Of a stretch of 34,830 bases of DNA, positions 1 to 9,000 are shown piece by piece. The stretch's first letter is position 1; each line of letters begins with the position of its first letter. The notes below the pieces were generated by a model. The model was given only the letters and a program-made list of their open reading frames with translations, made no database searches and was not told the origin of the DNA. Source of the stretch: Streptomyces phaeochromogenes (lineage in GTDB: Bacteria > Actinomycetota > Actinomycetes > Streptomycetales > Streptomycetaceae); contig NZ_LIQZ01000062.1 in assembly GCF_001418655.1 (NCBI RefSeq), forward strand, positions 1 to 34,830. The letters run 5' to 3'. The position numbers were made by a program, and so were the translations under genes.

Positions 1-1145
1 AGTTCCTCGCCCTGGTAGATGTAGACGGAGCCGGGCAGAGCGAGGGTGAGCAGGGCGGCGGCACGCGCCCGGCGGGTGCCGAGCCGCAGGTCGGCCGGGG
101 TGCCGAAGGCCTTGGTGGCGAAGTCGAACCCGGTGTCCTGCCGCCCGTAGCGGGTGACCGTGCGGGTCACGTCGTGATTGCACAGCACCCAGGTGGCCGG
201 CGCACCGACCGGGGCGTGTTCGGCGAGGGTGTCGTCGATGGCGGCGCGCAGCCTGGCCGCCTCCCACGGGCACGACAGGAAGGAGAAGTTGAACGCGGTG
301 TGCAGTTCGTCGGGGCGCAGGTAGCGGGCGAACCGTTCGGAGTCCGGCAGCCACACCTCGCCGACGAAGACGCCGTCGTACTCGTCGGCGATCCGCCGCC
401 AGGAGCGGTAGATCTCGTGCAGGTCGTCACGGTCGATGTACGGGTGGGGGTCGCGCCCCTCCACGAAGTCGGGCAGGTCGGGGTCCTTGGCGGGCAGCGC
501 CGCGGAGTCGATGCGTACGCCCGCCACGCCGCGCTCGAACCAGAACCGCAGCACCTCTTCGTGCTCCTCCCGCACCGCGGGGTGGGCCCAGTTGAGATCC
601 GGCTGCTCCGGCGTGAACAGGTGCAGGTACCACTCCCCGTCCTCGACCCTGGTCCAGGTGCGGCCGGAGAACTGTGACGGCCAGTCGTTGGGCGGGAGTT
701 CGCCGTGCTCGCCGCGGCCGGGACGGAAGTGGAAGAGCTTGCGTTCGGGACTGCCCGGTCCGGCGGCGAGCGCGGCCCGGAACCAGGGGTGCTGGTCGGA
801 GACATGGTTGGGCACGATGTCCACGATGGTGCGGATGCCCAGCCCGCGGGCCTCGGTGATCAGCCGCTCGGCCTCGCCGAGGTCGCCGAAGGCGGGGTCG
901 ATGGTGCGGTAGTCGGCGACGTCGTAGCCCCCGTCGGCGAGCGGGGACAGGTACCAGGGGGTGAACCAGATCGCGTCGACGCCCAGTTCGGCGAGGTAGG
1001 GCAATCTCGACCGGACGCCCGCGAGGTCCCCGGTGCCGTCGCCGTCGCCGTCGGCGAAGCTGCGCGGGTACACCTGGTAGATGGCGGCACCGCGCCACCA
1101 GTCGTCGGTGTGGCCGGGGGTCTTGACGGGCTGAGGGGCTGCCAC
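1..1145 (-). CDS. GH13 alpha-glucosidase (oligo-alpha-glucosidase type), 3' end beyond window
   Basis: Cytoplasmic alpha-glucosidase of glycoside hydrolase family 13, expected to release glucose from imported alpha-gluco-oligosaccharides. The 381 visible residues have no signal peptide. The start is GTG at 1145 with GAAAGGA just upstream. Near the N-terminus is AAIYQVYPRSFADGDGDGTGDL, followed by IVDIVPNHVS (conserved region I), GVRIDSA with nucleophile D213, VFVGEVW with acid/base E263, and NHDVTR with D325. YIYQGEE is reached at the edge, so the barrel end and C-terminal domain are missing. It lies 170 bases downstream of the two sugar permease genes on the same strand, behind a long hairpin, and is probably the last gene of the transport operon. 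The exact linkage preference (alpha-1,4, 1,6 or 1,3) cannot be read from sequence. The neighbouring GH87 enzymes suggest nigero-oligosaccharides. Confidence 0.93.
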   Translation of the reverse strand, partial: MAAPQPVKTPGHTDDWWRGAAIYQVYPRSFADGDGDGTGDLAGVRSRLPYLAELGVDAIWFTPWYLSPLADGGYDVADYRTIDPAFGDLGEAERLITEARGLGIRTIVDIVPNHVSDQHPWFRAALAAGPGSPERKLFHFRPGRGEHGELPPNDWPSQFSGRTWTRVEDGEWYLHLFTPEQPDLNWAHPAVREEHEEVLRFWFERGVAGVRIDSAALPAKDPDLPDFVEGRDPHPYIDRDDLHEIYRSWRRIADEYDGVFVGEVWLPDSERFARYLRPDELHTAFNFSFLSCPWEAARLRAAIDDTLAEHAPVGAPATWVLCNHDVTRTVTRYGRQDTGFDFATKAFGTPADLRLGTRRARAAALLTLALPGSVYIYQGEE

Positions 1146-1174
1146 GTGTCGGTCCTTTCGGGGCAGGGGTGGTT

Positions 1175-1225
1175 CTCCGCCGCCGCCCCGGACAGCGAGG
1201 CGTCGGGAACGGGGCGGCGGCGGAG
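1175..1225 (-). terminator. 16-bp perfect hairpin between permease and glucosidase genes
   Basis: Arms 1175-1190 and 1210-1225 are exact reverse complements (CTCCGCCGCCGCCCCG / CGGGGCGGCGGCGGAG) with a 19-base loop. There is no clear U tract. It may act as a partial terminator or an mRNA-stabilising 3' structure for the upstream transport genes. The remaining bases of the 1146-1315 gap show only the glucosidase ribosome site. Confidence 0.6.
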
Positions 1226-1315
1226 GATCGGTGGGGGGCACCTGCGTGGTGTTCGCTGCGGGTGGTGCCCGGACTGCGGGTGACCGCGGGTGGTGTCCGT
1301 ACGGCGTGTGCTCGG

Positions 1316-2191
1316 TCAGCCCTTGAGGCCGCCCGCCGTCAGTCCGCTCATGATGTTGCGCTGGAAGATGAGGAAGAGGATGAGCGTGGGCAGGGACGCG
1401 ATGGTCAGTGAGGCGATCAGGACGTTCTCGGGCACGCTGGTGGCGAGCGAGTAGATGCCGACGGCGAGGGTCTGCTTCGACGGGTCGGGCAGGACGAGCA
1501 TCGGCCAGAGGAAGTCCTTCCAGACGCCGACGACGGCGAAGATGGACACGACGCCGAGGATGGGCCGGGAGACCGGCAGGACGATGGACCACAGGACGCG
1601 CAGGGGGCCGGCGCCGTCCATCGACGCCGCGTCGAGCAGTTCTTTGGGGATCGAGTCGAAGAACCGCTTGAGCAGGAAGATGTTGAAGGCGTTGGTGACC
1701 GAGGGCAGCCAGATCGCCCAGGGCGAGTTGAGCAGGTTGCGTTCGACGATCGGCACGTCCAGCACGGTGAGGTACTGCGGTACGACGAGGACGGTCGCCG
1801 GGATCATCAGGGTGGCGAGCATCAGGCCGAGGATCGCCTTGCCGAGTACGGGCCGCAGCTTGGAGAGCGAGTAGGCGGCGGCCACGTCGAGCACCAGCTG
1901 GAAGGCGAGCGCGCCGAAGGCGTAGTAGAGGGTGTTCATCAGGAGTTTGGCCAGGTCCATGACCTCCCAGGCGCGCTGGTAGTTCTCCGGGTGGGCGGAG
2001 CCCGGCACCCAGGTGGGCGGGGTCTGGACGGCTTCCTGGGTGGTCTTGAGTCCGCCGGACACCATCCAGTACAGCGGGCCGAGGAAGGCCAGCGTGAACA
2101 GGACGACGACCAGGGCGAAGCACACCCAGTACACGACCTTGCCGCGCGGGCGGGCCAGTTGGGCGGGTGAGATGAGCGTGCGAGTGGACAT
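1316..2191 (-). CDS. Carbohydrate ABC transporter permease (MalG type)
   Basis: Second inner-membrane permease of a CUT1-family sugar importer, 291 residues, the usual length. It starts with ATG at 2191, 19 bases after the stop of the other permease, so the pair is probably co-translated. A first membrane segment lies near residues 22-44 (WVCFALVVVLFTLAFLGPLYW), followed by PPTWVP typical of MalG-like proteins. The cytoplasmic EAA loop reads LLDAASMDGAGPLRVLWSIVLP, which docks to the ATPase. Six segments are expected. No ATPase gene is in the window. Streptomyces CUT1 systems normally use a shared MsiK ATPase, so this is expected rather than a defect. Substrate is inferred from neighbours as alpha-gluco-oligosaccharide. 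Confidence 0.95.
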   Translation of the reverse strand: MSTRTLISPAQLARPRGKVVYWVCFALVVVLFTLAFLGPLYWMVSGGLKTTQEAVQTPPTWVPGSAHPENYQRAWEVMDLAKLLMNTLYYAFGALAFQLVLDVAAAYSLSKLRPVLGKAILGLMLATLMIPATVLVVPQYLTVLDVPIVERNLLNSPWAIWLPSVTNAFNIFLLKRFFDSIPKELLDAASMDGAGPLRVLWSIVLPVSRPILGVVSIFAVVGVWKDFLWPMLVLPDPSKQTLAVGIYSLATSVPENVLIASLTIASLPTLILFLIFQRNIMSGLTAGGLKG

Positions 2192-2210
2192 GTCCGTGTC
2201 TCCCCCGGTC

Positions 2211-3173
2211 CTAGTCCTGCTCGGCGCGGTTGAGTCGGGTGTACGCGGCCGAGAAGCCGGCCAGCAGTACGAGCAGGAGCAGGCCGAGCGCCGCCGCGGC
2301 GCCGTAGTTGTTGAAGTTGAAGGCGTACTGGTAGATCAGGTACACGATGGTGGTGGTGGACCCTTCGGGTCCGGCGCCGCCGGTGAGCAGGAACGGCTCG
2401 ATGAATACCTGCATGGTGGCGATGATCTGCATGAGGAGCATCAGCAGCAGGATGAGCCTGGTCTGCGGCACGGTGACGTGCCACACCTTGCGGAGCAGTC
2501 CCGCGCCGTCCAGTTCGGCGGCCTCGTACAGCTCGCCCGGTACGCCCTGGAGGGCCGCGAGGTAGATCAGTGTCGCGCCGCCCATGTTCATCCAGGTCGA
2601 GGCGACCACCACGGAGAGCATCGCGGTGTCGGGGTCCTGTAGCCATTGCTGGGCGGGGACGCCGAAGACGCCGAGTATCTCGTTGAACATGCCGTACCCG
2701 GGGTCGTACAGGTACTTGAAGAGCAGGACCGACGCGGTCGGCGGGAGCATCACCGGCAGGTAGACCAGCAGCCTCAAGTAGCCCTGGCCGTGCCGGAATT
2801 CGTTGATGATCAGGGCGGTGACGAACGGTACGACGAAGCCGAGGACCAGCGCCAGCACGGTGAACCACAGGGTGTTGCGCCATGCCTGGCCGAAGGCCGG
2901 GTCGTTCCAGACGGTGACGAAGTTGTCCCAGCCCACCCAGCTGACGCGGCCGTCCTCGGTCTTCTGGAAGGCGAGGAGGAACTCCCGGACGATCGGATAC
3001 CAGGAGAAGAAGGCGAAGCAGAGCACCGCGCCGATGAGGAAGCCGTGGGCGGTGATGTTGCGGCGCAGGTTCTTGCCGAACTCGCCGTCCGGGAGGCGCG
3101 GGGCACCGGCGCGGGGCCTGCGGGGGCGGCGGTCCTTGACCACCGGGTCCTTGGTGAGGATGGGGGCCGACAT
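2211..3173 (-). CDS. Carbohydrate ABC transporter permease (MalF type)
   Basis: First permease of the sugar importer, 320 residues from ATG at 3173, chosen because AGGAG sits six bases upstream. A longer reading upstream to 3224 has no ribosome site. The N-terminus is basic and proline-rich, then a membrane segment near residues 40-60 (FLIGAVLCFAFFSWYPIV). The EAA loop reads LYEAAELDGAGLLRKVWHVTVPQ, typical of CUT1 permeases. It forms a heterodimer with the product of the next gene. It lies 145 bases behind the binding-protein gene, with a hairpin in that gap, which would lower permease relative to binding-protein expression. Confidence 0.95.
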   Translation of the reverse strand: MSAPILTKDPVVKDRRPRRPRAGAPRLPDGEFGKNLRRNITAHGFLIGAVLCFAFFSWYPIVREFLLAFQKTEDGRVSWVGWDNFVTVWNDPAFGQAWRNTLWFTVLALVLGFVVPFVTALIINEFRHGQGYLRLLVYLPVMLPPTASVLLFKYLYDPGYGMFNEILGVFGVPAQQWLQDPDTAMLSVVVASTWMNMGGATLIYLAALQGVPGELYEAAELDGAGLLRKVWHVTVPQTRLILLLMLLMQIIATMQVFIEPFLLTGGAGPEGSTTTIVYLIYQYAFNFNNYGAAAALGLLLLVLLAGFSAAYTRLNRAEQD

Positions 3174-3250
3174 GGTCGCTCCTTGACGTACTGCGGTGCC
3201 GCCGGACGGGTCGGGTCCGGGCACGTGCCGTGGGAGGTCGGGCTCTCGTC

Positions 3251-3275
3251 CGCGCCGCCGGTGGACGGCGGCGCG
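3251..3275 (-). terminator. 10-bp hairpin between binding-protein and permease genes
   Basis: CGCGCCGCCG (3251-3260) and CGGCGGCGCG (3266-3275) are exact complements around a five-base loop GTGGA. It lies just after the binding-protein stop codon in a 145-base gap. Hairpins at this place in sugar ABC operons commonly give read-through attenuation and more binding protein than permease. Here that role is inferred. Confidence 0.5.
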
Positions 3276-3318
3276 CGGGCGGGCCGGACGGTGGTGACAC
3301 CGCCCGGCCGCCGCGTGG

Positions 3319-4737
3319 TCACTGGGTGGCGAGGACCTTGTTGACCTGGGACTCGGCGGTGGACAGGAGCTTGTCGATGTCGGCGTCCTTGTTGGTGAGG
3401 ATGCCCGACATGACGTTGTCGAGGACCTTGTAGATCTCCTGGGCCTTCGGCGGTTCGGCCTTGCCCGGGACCGGGTTGTCGGTGAACGCCTTGAAGTTCT
3501 CCACCGGCATGGTGGCGAACTCCTGGCGGGCGGCGTCGTCCTTGGTCTTGGAGCCGTTCAGCCAGAGGTTCGGCTGCGGGAGTCCCACGGGCAGAGCGTC
3601 GGCCTTTGACCGCTTCCAGTCGTACTGGCCCTTGCCGACCGTGGTGAACTTGAAGTTCAGCCAGGCGATGGAGGCCTTGACCTTGTCGGCCGAAATGCCT
3701 TGCTTGATCATGTAGTTGTTGCCGCCGGCGAGGGTGTTCTCACCGCCCGGGATCGGCCCCATGCCGAAGTTCTCGTACTTGGCGCCGAGTTGCTGGACCA
3801 TGTACGTGACGTCGTCGGGCGCTGCGAGGAACATGCCCAGCTTGTCGGTGGCGATCTGCTTCTGGAGGTCGCCCCACTTCAGCAGCTGGGTCTTGCCCAT
3901 GGAGTCGTCGTCCCAGCGCATGGCGTGGAGGTTCTCGGCGACCTGCTTGCCGGTCGCGTCGTTGAAGGCGGCCTTCTTCCCACTGGCGTCGACGACGTCG
4001 CCGCCGAGGCTGTACATCTGCGCGGTGAAGTGCCAGCCACCGGTGTTGGCCGCGCTGTACTCGCCGAATCCGGCGACACCGCCGCCGAGGTCCGCGATCT
4101 TCTTGGCCGTGGTGCGGACTTCCTCCCAGGTCGCCGGCGGGGTGTCCGGGTCGAGGCCGGCTTCCTCGAAGAGCTTGCGGTTGATGAGCAGGCCCATGCG
4201 GTAGTTGCTGGTCGGCAGGCCGTAGAGCTTCCCGTCCTTCTTCAGCGAGCTGAGGACGTCGGGGTCGATGTCCTTGAGCAGCGGGACGCTCTTGTCGTTG
4301 ACGTACGCGGTGATGTCCTGGGCGCCGTCGTTGTCGAGGACCTGGGGCAGGTCGGTGAAGTACGTGTAGAAGACGTCGGGTTGGGACTTCGCCTTGAGCA
4401 TCGCGGTGAAGCGCGGCGGTTCCAGACACTGGCCCGGCGTGGAGCGCCCGTTGATCGTGACGTTGGGGTACTTCTTGTTGAACTCCTTGACGTCCTCGTT
4501 CCACTGCCTGAGCTCGGCCGCCTTCGCCGCGGGGGGCATGCAGTCGATGCTGATGGACACCTTGGTCTTCGGGTCCAGCGGTGCGGCGGGGTCGGCTTTC
4601 GCACTGTTGCCGGAGCCGTTGTCGCCGTCGTCGTCGCTGCTGCTCGTGCCGCAGGCGGCGAGTGCGGTCAGCGTGAGCGCGGAGGCGAGGGTGACCGCGC
4701 CGGCGCGGCGCGTGCGGCGGAACCGAGCTCTTCTCAT
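3319..4737 (-). CDS. Extracellular sugar-binding lipoprotein of the ABC importer
   Basis: Solute-binding protein (SBP_bac_1, CUT1 type), 472 residues. ATG at 4737 follows GAAGGGGA. The N-terminus is MRRARFRRTRRAG, then a hydrophobic stretch and the lipobox LAAC at about residues 25-28, so it is anchored to the outer face of the membrane by a lipidated cysteine. A Ser/Asp/Gly-rich linker follows. Typical features are ITINGRSTPGQ-like early strands, LYGLPTSNYRMGLLINRKLFEEAGLDPDTPPATWEE, and a late GMGPIPGGENTLAGGNNYMI. It is the first gene of the transport operon and has a candidate LacI operator about 160 bases upstream. The ligand is inferred as alpha-1,3-linked gluco-oligosaccharides from the locus. 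Maltose-type sugars are the main alternative. Confidence 0.94.
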   Translation of the reverse strand: MRRARFRRTRRAGAVTLASALTLTALAACGTSSSDDDGDNGSGNSAKADPAAPLDPKTKVSISIDCMPPAAKAAELRQWNEDVKEFNKKYPNVTINGRSTPGQCLEPPRFTAMLKAKSQPDVFYTYFTDLPQVLDNDGAQDITAYVNDKSVPLLKDIDPDVLSSLKKDGKLYGLPTSNYRMGLLINRKLFEEAGLDPDTPPATWEEVRTTAKKIADLGGGVAGFGEYSAANTGGWHFTAQMYSLGGDVVDASGKKAAFNDATGKQVAENLHAMRWDDDSMGKTQLLKWGDLQKQIATDKLGMFLAAPDDVTYMVQQLGAKYENFGMGPIPGGENTLAGGNNYMIKQGISADKVKASIAWLNFKFTTVGKGQYDWKRSKADALPVGLPQPNLWLNGSKTKDDAARQEFATMPVENFKAFTDNPVPGKAEPPKAQEIYKVLDNVMSGILTNKDADIDKLLSTAESQVNKVLATQ

Positions 4738-4897
4738 GGGTGGTCCCCTTCGGGCATGAACGTGGAAGGCGCCCTCACCGCCGGTGCGATGTGGGGCGCC
4801 GCACACTCAACCACCACGAACAAGTGACCGCAATATCTCGCGCAGCCTTCGTAAATGTTTGACAGAAGGACGTATACGGTTGATCTCAGGGAGGCGG

Positions 4898-4907
4898 TTG
4901 CGCGCAA
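4898..4907. promoter_or_regulatory. Candidate LacI operator TTGCGCGCAA upstream of the binding-protein gene
   Basis: A perfect 10-base palindrome, TTGCGCGCAA, lies immediately after the repressor gene's terminator and 161 bases before the binding-protein start. The identical ten bases occur at 10739-10748 in the leader of the rightward GH87 gene. Half-sites GCGCAAG also cluster at the repressor start. LacI-family proteins bind such palindromes. Binding by the adjacent repressor is inferred. Confidence 0.6.
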
Positions 4908-4908
4908 G

Positions 4909-4950
4909 CCGAAGCGCGGTGAGGCCGGGTCCGGCCTCACCGCGCTTCGG
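4909..4950 (-). terminator. Strong hairpin terminator behind the LacI gene
   Basis: Arms 4909-4928 and 4931-4950 are perfectly complementary over 20 bases (effectively a 19-bp stem with a four-base loop). It begins ten bases past the repressor stop on the minus strand. It should stop repressor transcripts before they enter the transport operon, so that operon needs its own promoter. Confidence 0.75.
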
Positions 4951-4959
4951 TCGTACGGA

Positions 4960-5970
4960 CTAGTCCCGAGGAGCCTGTGTCGTCGAGCCGCGGACCACCA
5001 GCTCCGGCTCGAACAGGAGCTCACCGGGCTGGACTTCACCGCCCTGGATCTGGGTGCAGAGCAGGTCCACGGCGGCCCGCCCCATGGCCTCGATGGGCTG
5101 GCGCACGGTGGTCAGCGGGGGTTCGGTGCAGTTCATGAAGGCGGAGTCGTCGAAGCCGACGACGGAGACCTGCTCGGGCACCGACAGGCCGCGCCGGCGG
5201 GCCGCGCGGATGGCGCCGAGGGCGAGCGGGTCGCTGGCGCAGATGATGCCGGTGACGCCCCGGGCCAGCAGGCGGGTGGTCGCCGCCTGGCCGCCCTCCA
5301 GGGAGAACATCGACCGCTCCACACAGTCGTCGGGCAGGGACTTGCCCGCCGCCTCGGCACCGGCCCGCGCGGCGGCCAGCTTGCGCCGGGAGGGGATGTG
5401 GTCGGCCGGGCCGAGGACCACGCCGATGCGCTCGTGCCCCAGCAGGGTGAGGTGGCGCCACGCCTGCTCGACCGCGACGGCGTCGTCGCAGGAGACACAG
5501 GGGAAGTCCAGCTCCTCGACCGGGGCGTTGATCAGCACGACCGGGATGCGCCGTTCGGCGAGCTGCCGGTAGTGGTCGTGCGGGGCGTCGGCCTGGGCGA
5601 ACAGGCCGCCGGCGAAGACCACTCCGGACACGTGCTGCTGGAGCAGCAGGTCGACGTAGTCCGCCTCGGAGACGCCGCCCTTGGTCTGGGTGCACAGCAC
5701 CGGGGTGAGTCCCTGCTGGGCGAGCGCGCCGCCGATGACCTCGGCGAGCAGGGGGAAGATCGGGTTCTGCAGCTCGGGCAGGACCAGGCCGACCAGACGC
5801 GCCCGCTCGCCGCGCAGCTGGGTGGGACGCTCGTAGCCGAGGACGTCCAGCGCGGTGAGCACGGACTGCCTGGTGGTGTCCGAGACTCCGGGCTTGCCGT
5901 TGAGGACTCGGCTGACCGTGGCCTCGCTGACACCTACCTTCTTGGCTACCTGAGCAAGTCGTCGCGTCAT
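4960..5970 (-). CDS. LacI-family transcriptional repressor
   Basis: 336-residue LacI/GalR-family regulator, full length. The N-terminal helix-turn-helix reads LAQVAKKVGVSEATVSRVLNGKPGVSDTTRQ (residues about 5-35), with the VSRVLN recognition helix and the hinge region before LVGLVLPELQNPIFPLL. The periplasmic-binding-protein-like effector domain runs to the end and ends in TTVRQPIEAMGRAAVDLL, typical of the family. It resembles Streptomyces maltose-type repressors (MalR class). It is placed between the GH87 gene and the transport genes, all leftward, and its own start lies inside a cluster of GCGCAAG half-sites, which suggests autoregulation. The effector is unknown, probably an oligosaccharide from the pathway. 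Confidence 0.95.
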   Translation of the reverse strand: MTRRLAQVAKKVGVSEATVSRVLNGKPGVSDTTRQSVLTALDVLGYERPTQLRGERARLVGLVLPELQNPIFPLLAEVIGGALAQQGLTPVLCTQTKGGVSEADYVDLLLQQHVSGVVFAGGLFAQADAPHDHYRQLAERRIPVVLINAPVEELDFPCVSCDDAVAVEQAWRHLTLLGHERIGVVLGPADHIPSRRKLAAARAGAEAAGKSLPDDCVERSMFSLEGGQAATTRLLARGVTGIICASDPLALGAIRAARRRGLSVPEQVSVVGFDDSAFMNCTEPPLTTVRQPIEAMGRAAVDLLCTQIQGGEVQPGELLFEPELVVRGSTTQAPRD

Positions 5971-5972
5971 GA

Positions 5973-6014
5973 GCGCAAGGCTAGCGCAAGCCGCGCAAAC
6001 GGCTTGCGCCAGCC
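5973..6014. promoter_or_regulatory. Cluster of LacI half-sites at the repressor start
   Basis: Within 42 bases directly upstream of the repressor ATG are GCGCAAG (5973), GCGCAAG (5984), GCGCAAA (5993) and CTTGCGC (6003). Segments 5979-5992 and 6001-6014 form an inverted repeat matching at 13 of 14 positions (GGCTAGCGCAAGCC / GGCTTGCGCCAGCC). The layout fits an autoregulatory operator for the repressor, which recognises the same motif class as the TTGCGCGCAA sites. Seen in sequence; binding inferred. Confidence 0.65.
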
Positions 6015-6070
6015 TTTGTGCCTCCGTTCAGTCTCCGTGAAGGACCGCTGGCCGCCCTTCGGCGGACAGG

Positions 6071-9000
6071 TCAGGGATTGATGTTGATCCTGAAGGTGGA
6101 GGTGGTGTTGCGGATGTCCACGGCGTTGCCGTTGAAGCGCAGGCCGTTGAAGGTGACCTCACCGACCGCCGGGCCCTGCTCCGGTTCCGGCAACTCGTTG
6201 GCCCACAGTCCGAACCCGGACTTCGCGTCGTAGGCGTCACCGCTCCTGCGCGCACCCGTGATCGAGATGTCGGTGAGGACCGTGTCCTTGATCGGGTTCA
6301 CCGGCTGCCCGCCCAGGTACTGGGTCTGGAACATGATCCCGTGGTAGGTCGGATCCACGATGTCCACGTCGTTGACGCGGATGCCCTGGAACACCTTCGA
6401 GGCGGAGAACAGCCAGATTCCGGGGAAGGTCTGACTGCCCCAGAAGTGGCCGCCGGAGCGGACCACCGAGACGTTCTCCACGGTCGTCGGCTCGGTGCCG
6501 AACCCGTTCATCGGATAGCCGAAGTCCAGCGAGCTGATCGTGATGCCCGAGTAGACCAGGGTGTCGGCGATGTGGATGTTGCGGAAGGTGTTGTCGTAGC
6601 CGCCGTAGACGGCGATGCCCGCGGCCCGCCAGGTGAGGATCGAGGTCAGGTTCTCGTAGAGGTTGTCCTTCATGTCGGCGCCGCCCGCGTCGATCGCGGA
6701 GAACAGCGCGAAGCTGTCGTCGCCGGAGGCCCGGGACTCGTTGTTGACCACGTGGTTGTCCGTCGAGCCGTTGGTCATGTTGACGGCGTCGGCGAACGTG
6801 TTGCGGATGCGCGAGTTGCTGATCGTCACCCGGTCCGTATTGGCGCCCCAGTAGAGGCAGACCATGTGCTCGGTCCAGGTGTTGTCGATGACGATGTCCG
6901 ACACGTTCGCGAAGTCGAACACCTTGCCCGGTCCGTCGATGCGGGAGGTGTAGTTGCCGAAGTAGGCGAAGTTCCTGAACGAGGACCCCTTCGCGGAGTT
7001 CTCCGCCCGGAAGCCGACGTCGGTGTTGTCCTGGCCCGACGGGGCGTGGAACTGCGTGTACCAGGGCCCGGCGCCGACCACCTGCACGGCCTTGCCGTAC
7101 ACCTGGAACTTGCTGGACGTCTGGTATTCGCCCGGCGGGAGGTAGACCCCGGTGAGCCTGCCGGTGGTGTCCATGCGGACCCGGTCCAGGGCGTTCTGCA
7201 CGTCCTGGTGGCCGAAGCCGGCCGGGACGGCGTACGCGGCCGGGTCCGGGTTGGCGACCGGCGCGACCTGTTCCAGGCTGACGAAGTCGATCGCGTACCG
7301 GGAGGTGTTGGCCGTGTCCTTCTGCAACCGGATCTTCGCGCCCTCCGGAACGGTCTCGCCCAGCATCAGGTGTGCCTCGTCGTAGATGTGGCGCGGGGCT
7401 CCCGCGGACGGGGAGTTGCCGGGACCTGCCTCCGCCCCGTACAGCCAGGCGTACTTCGAGGTGAGCGGCAGCACCTTGCGGAAGGTGCCGTTGACGTAGA
7501 CGTTGAGGGTGGCGTCGATGCCTCCGCCGCCCGCGGAGTCCGGGATGGAGAAGCGGGTGACCAGGGTGTTGGTGGCCGCCTTGGTGGTGAACTCGACGTA
7601 CTCACCGGTGCTGTTGAGGGTGACCGCCTTGCGGCCCGACGCCTCTCCGGCGAGGTCGCCGACGGTCCGGTTGGGCCCGACGGTCGCCGCTCCGCCGCCG
7701 GTCGCGCCGTCCTCCGCCTCGTACATGTCGAAGGGCATGTTGGCGCCGCGTCCGACGAACAGGGACTGGGTGGCGCTGTTGTTCTCCCGTTTGACCGGCA
7801 GTTCGTTGGCGTCGGCGGCGACGGTCGTACGCACCGTGTACGAGCCGTTGGCCGCGGTCCAGGTGCCCACCGTGACGGCGCCGGTGGTGGCACCGGCCGC
7901 GATCGTGCCGTCGTACGAGCCGGTCAGGGTCCGCACGGTGGCGCCCTTGGAGTCGACCAGTGCGACGGTGATGCCGTGCGCGCCACCCGCCGAGCCGATG
8001 GTGCCCTGGTTGCGCAGGGCGACCTTGAAGGTGACGGTGTCGCCGTCCGCCGGGCCGGACGGTGAGGTGGTCAGCACCGGCACGAGGTCGGAGCTGCTGA
8101 CCGGGCGCACGACGAGTGAACTGGGGCTGGTGTAGGTGTTGTTGGTCTCGTTCTGCTCGATGACCGCACCGGCGTCGTCGGCGACGGCACTGAGCTGGTA
8201 GGTACCTGCGTCCCGTGCCCCGATGGAGGCGGTGACGGTGCGCTGCGCTCCGGCCGCGAGGGCGCCGACGGCCGCGGTGGCGACCTTGGTGCCGCTCAGG
8301 CGCAGTGCGACGGCGCTGGCCGGTGCGGCGGCCTCGCCGCTGTTGCGGACGGTGGCGGTGAGGGTGATCTCGTCGGACTCGACCGGTGAGGCCGGCGAGG
8401 CGGTCAGCGCGGTGACCTCAAGATCCGGGTTGGGCGCGGCGGTTCCGATCACCTGGAACTCGGCGATCTGCCCGGCCGGGGCGCCCGTGTTGGAGGTGAA
8501 GCGCAACTGCACGTCGGCCACCCGCGCGGTGACGGGAACGGTCACGCTGTTGCCGCTCGACGGGCTGAAGGCGTAGTCCTTCGCGGCGACCAGGCTGGAA
8601 TAGCCGGTGGCGTCCTGCTCGCGGCCGAGGACCTGGATGTTCTGGGTCCGGGCGCCCCAGGCGCTGTCCGGGTTGAGCTTGAGGACGAGCGAGGAGACGT
8701 CGGCGTTGGCTCCGAGCTTCACGGTGAGGGTGGCCGGATGGCCGGAGCCCTCCCAGTAGGTGGAGGTGCTGTTGTCGTTGGCGTTCTCGGCGACGAAGGT
8801 GTGCACGGTCGAGGAGGCCGTGATCGGCCTGCCGACCGCGAGGTTGGAGCCGGGGCCCGAAGTGCCGTTGCGCGTCACGGTGTTGCTGTCCCCCGACACG
8901 TTCCCGGCGGCGTCCTTGGCCCGCACGAAGTAGGAGACCGTGGCACTCGCGGAGCGGTTGTCGGTGTACGAGGTGACCGTACCGGCGACCGTGGTGAGCA

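Noticed and set aside
4859..4876. Plus-strand TTGACA followed by TATACG
   Set aside because: The boxes are only eight bases apart and no rightward gene follows, so they do not make a working promoter.
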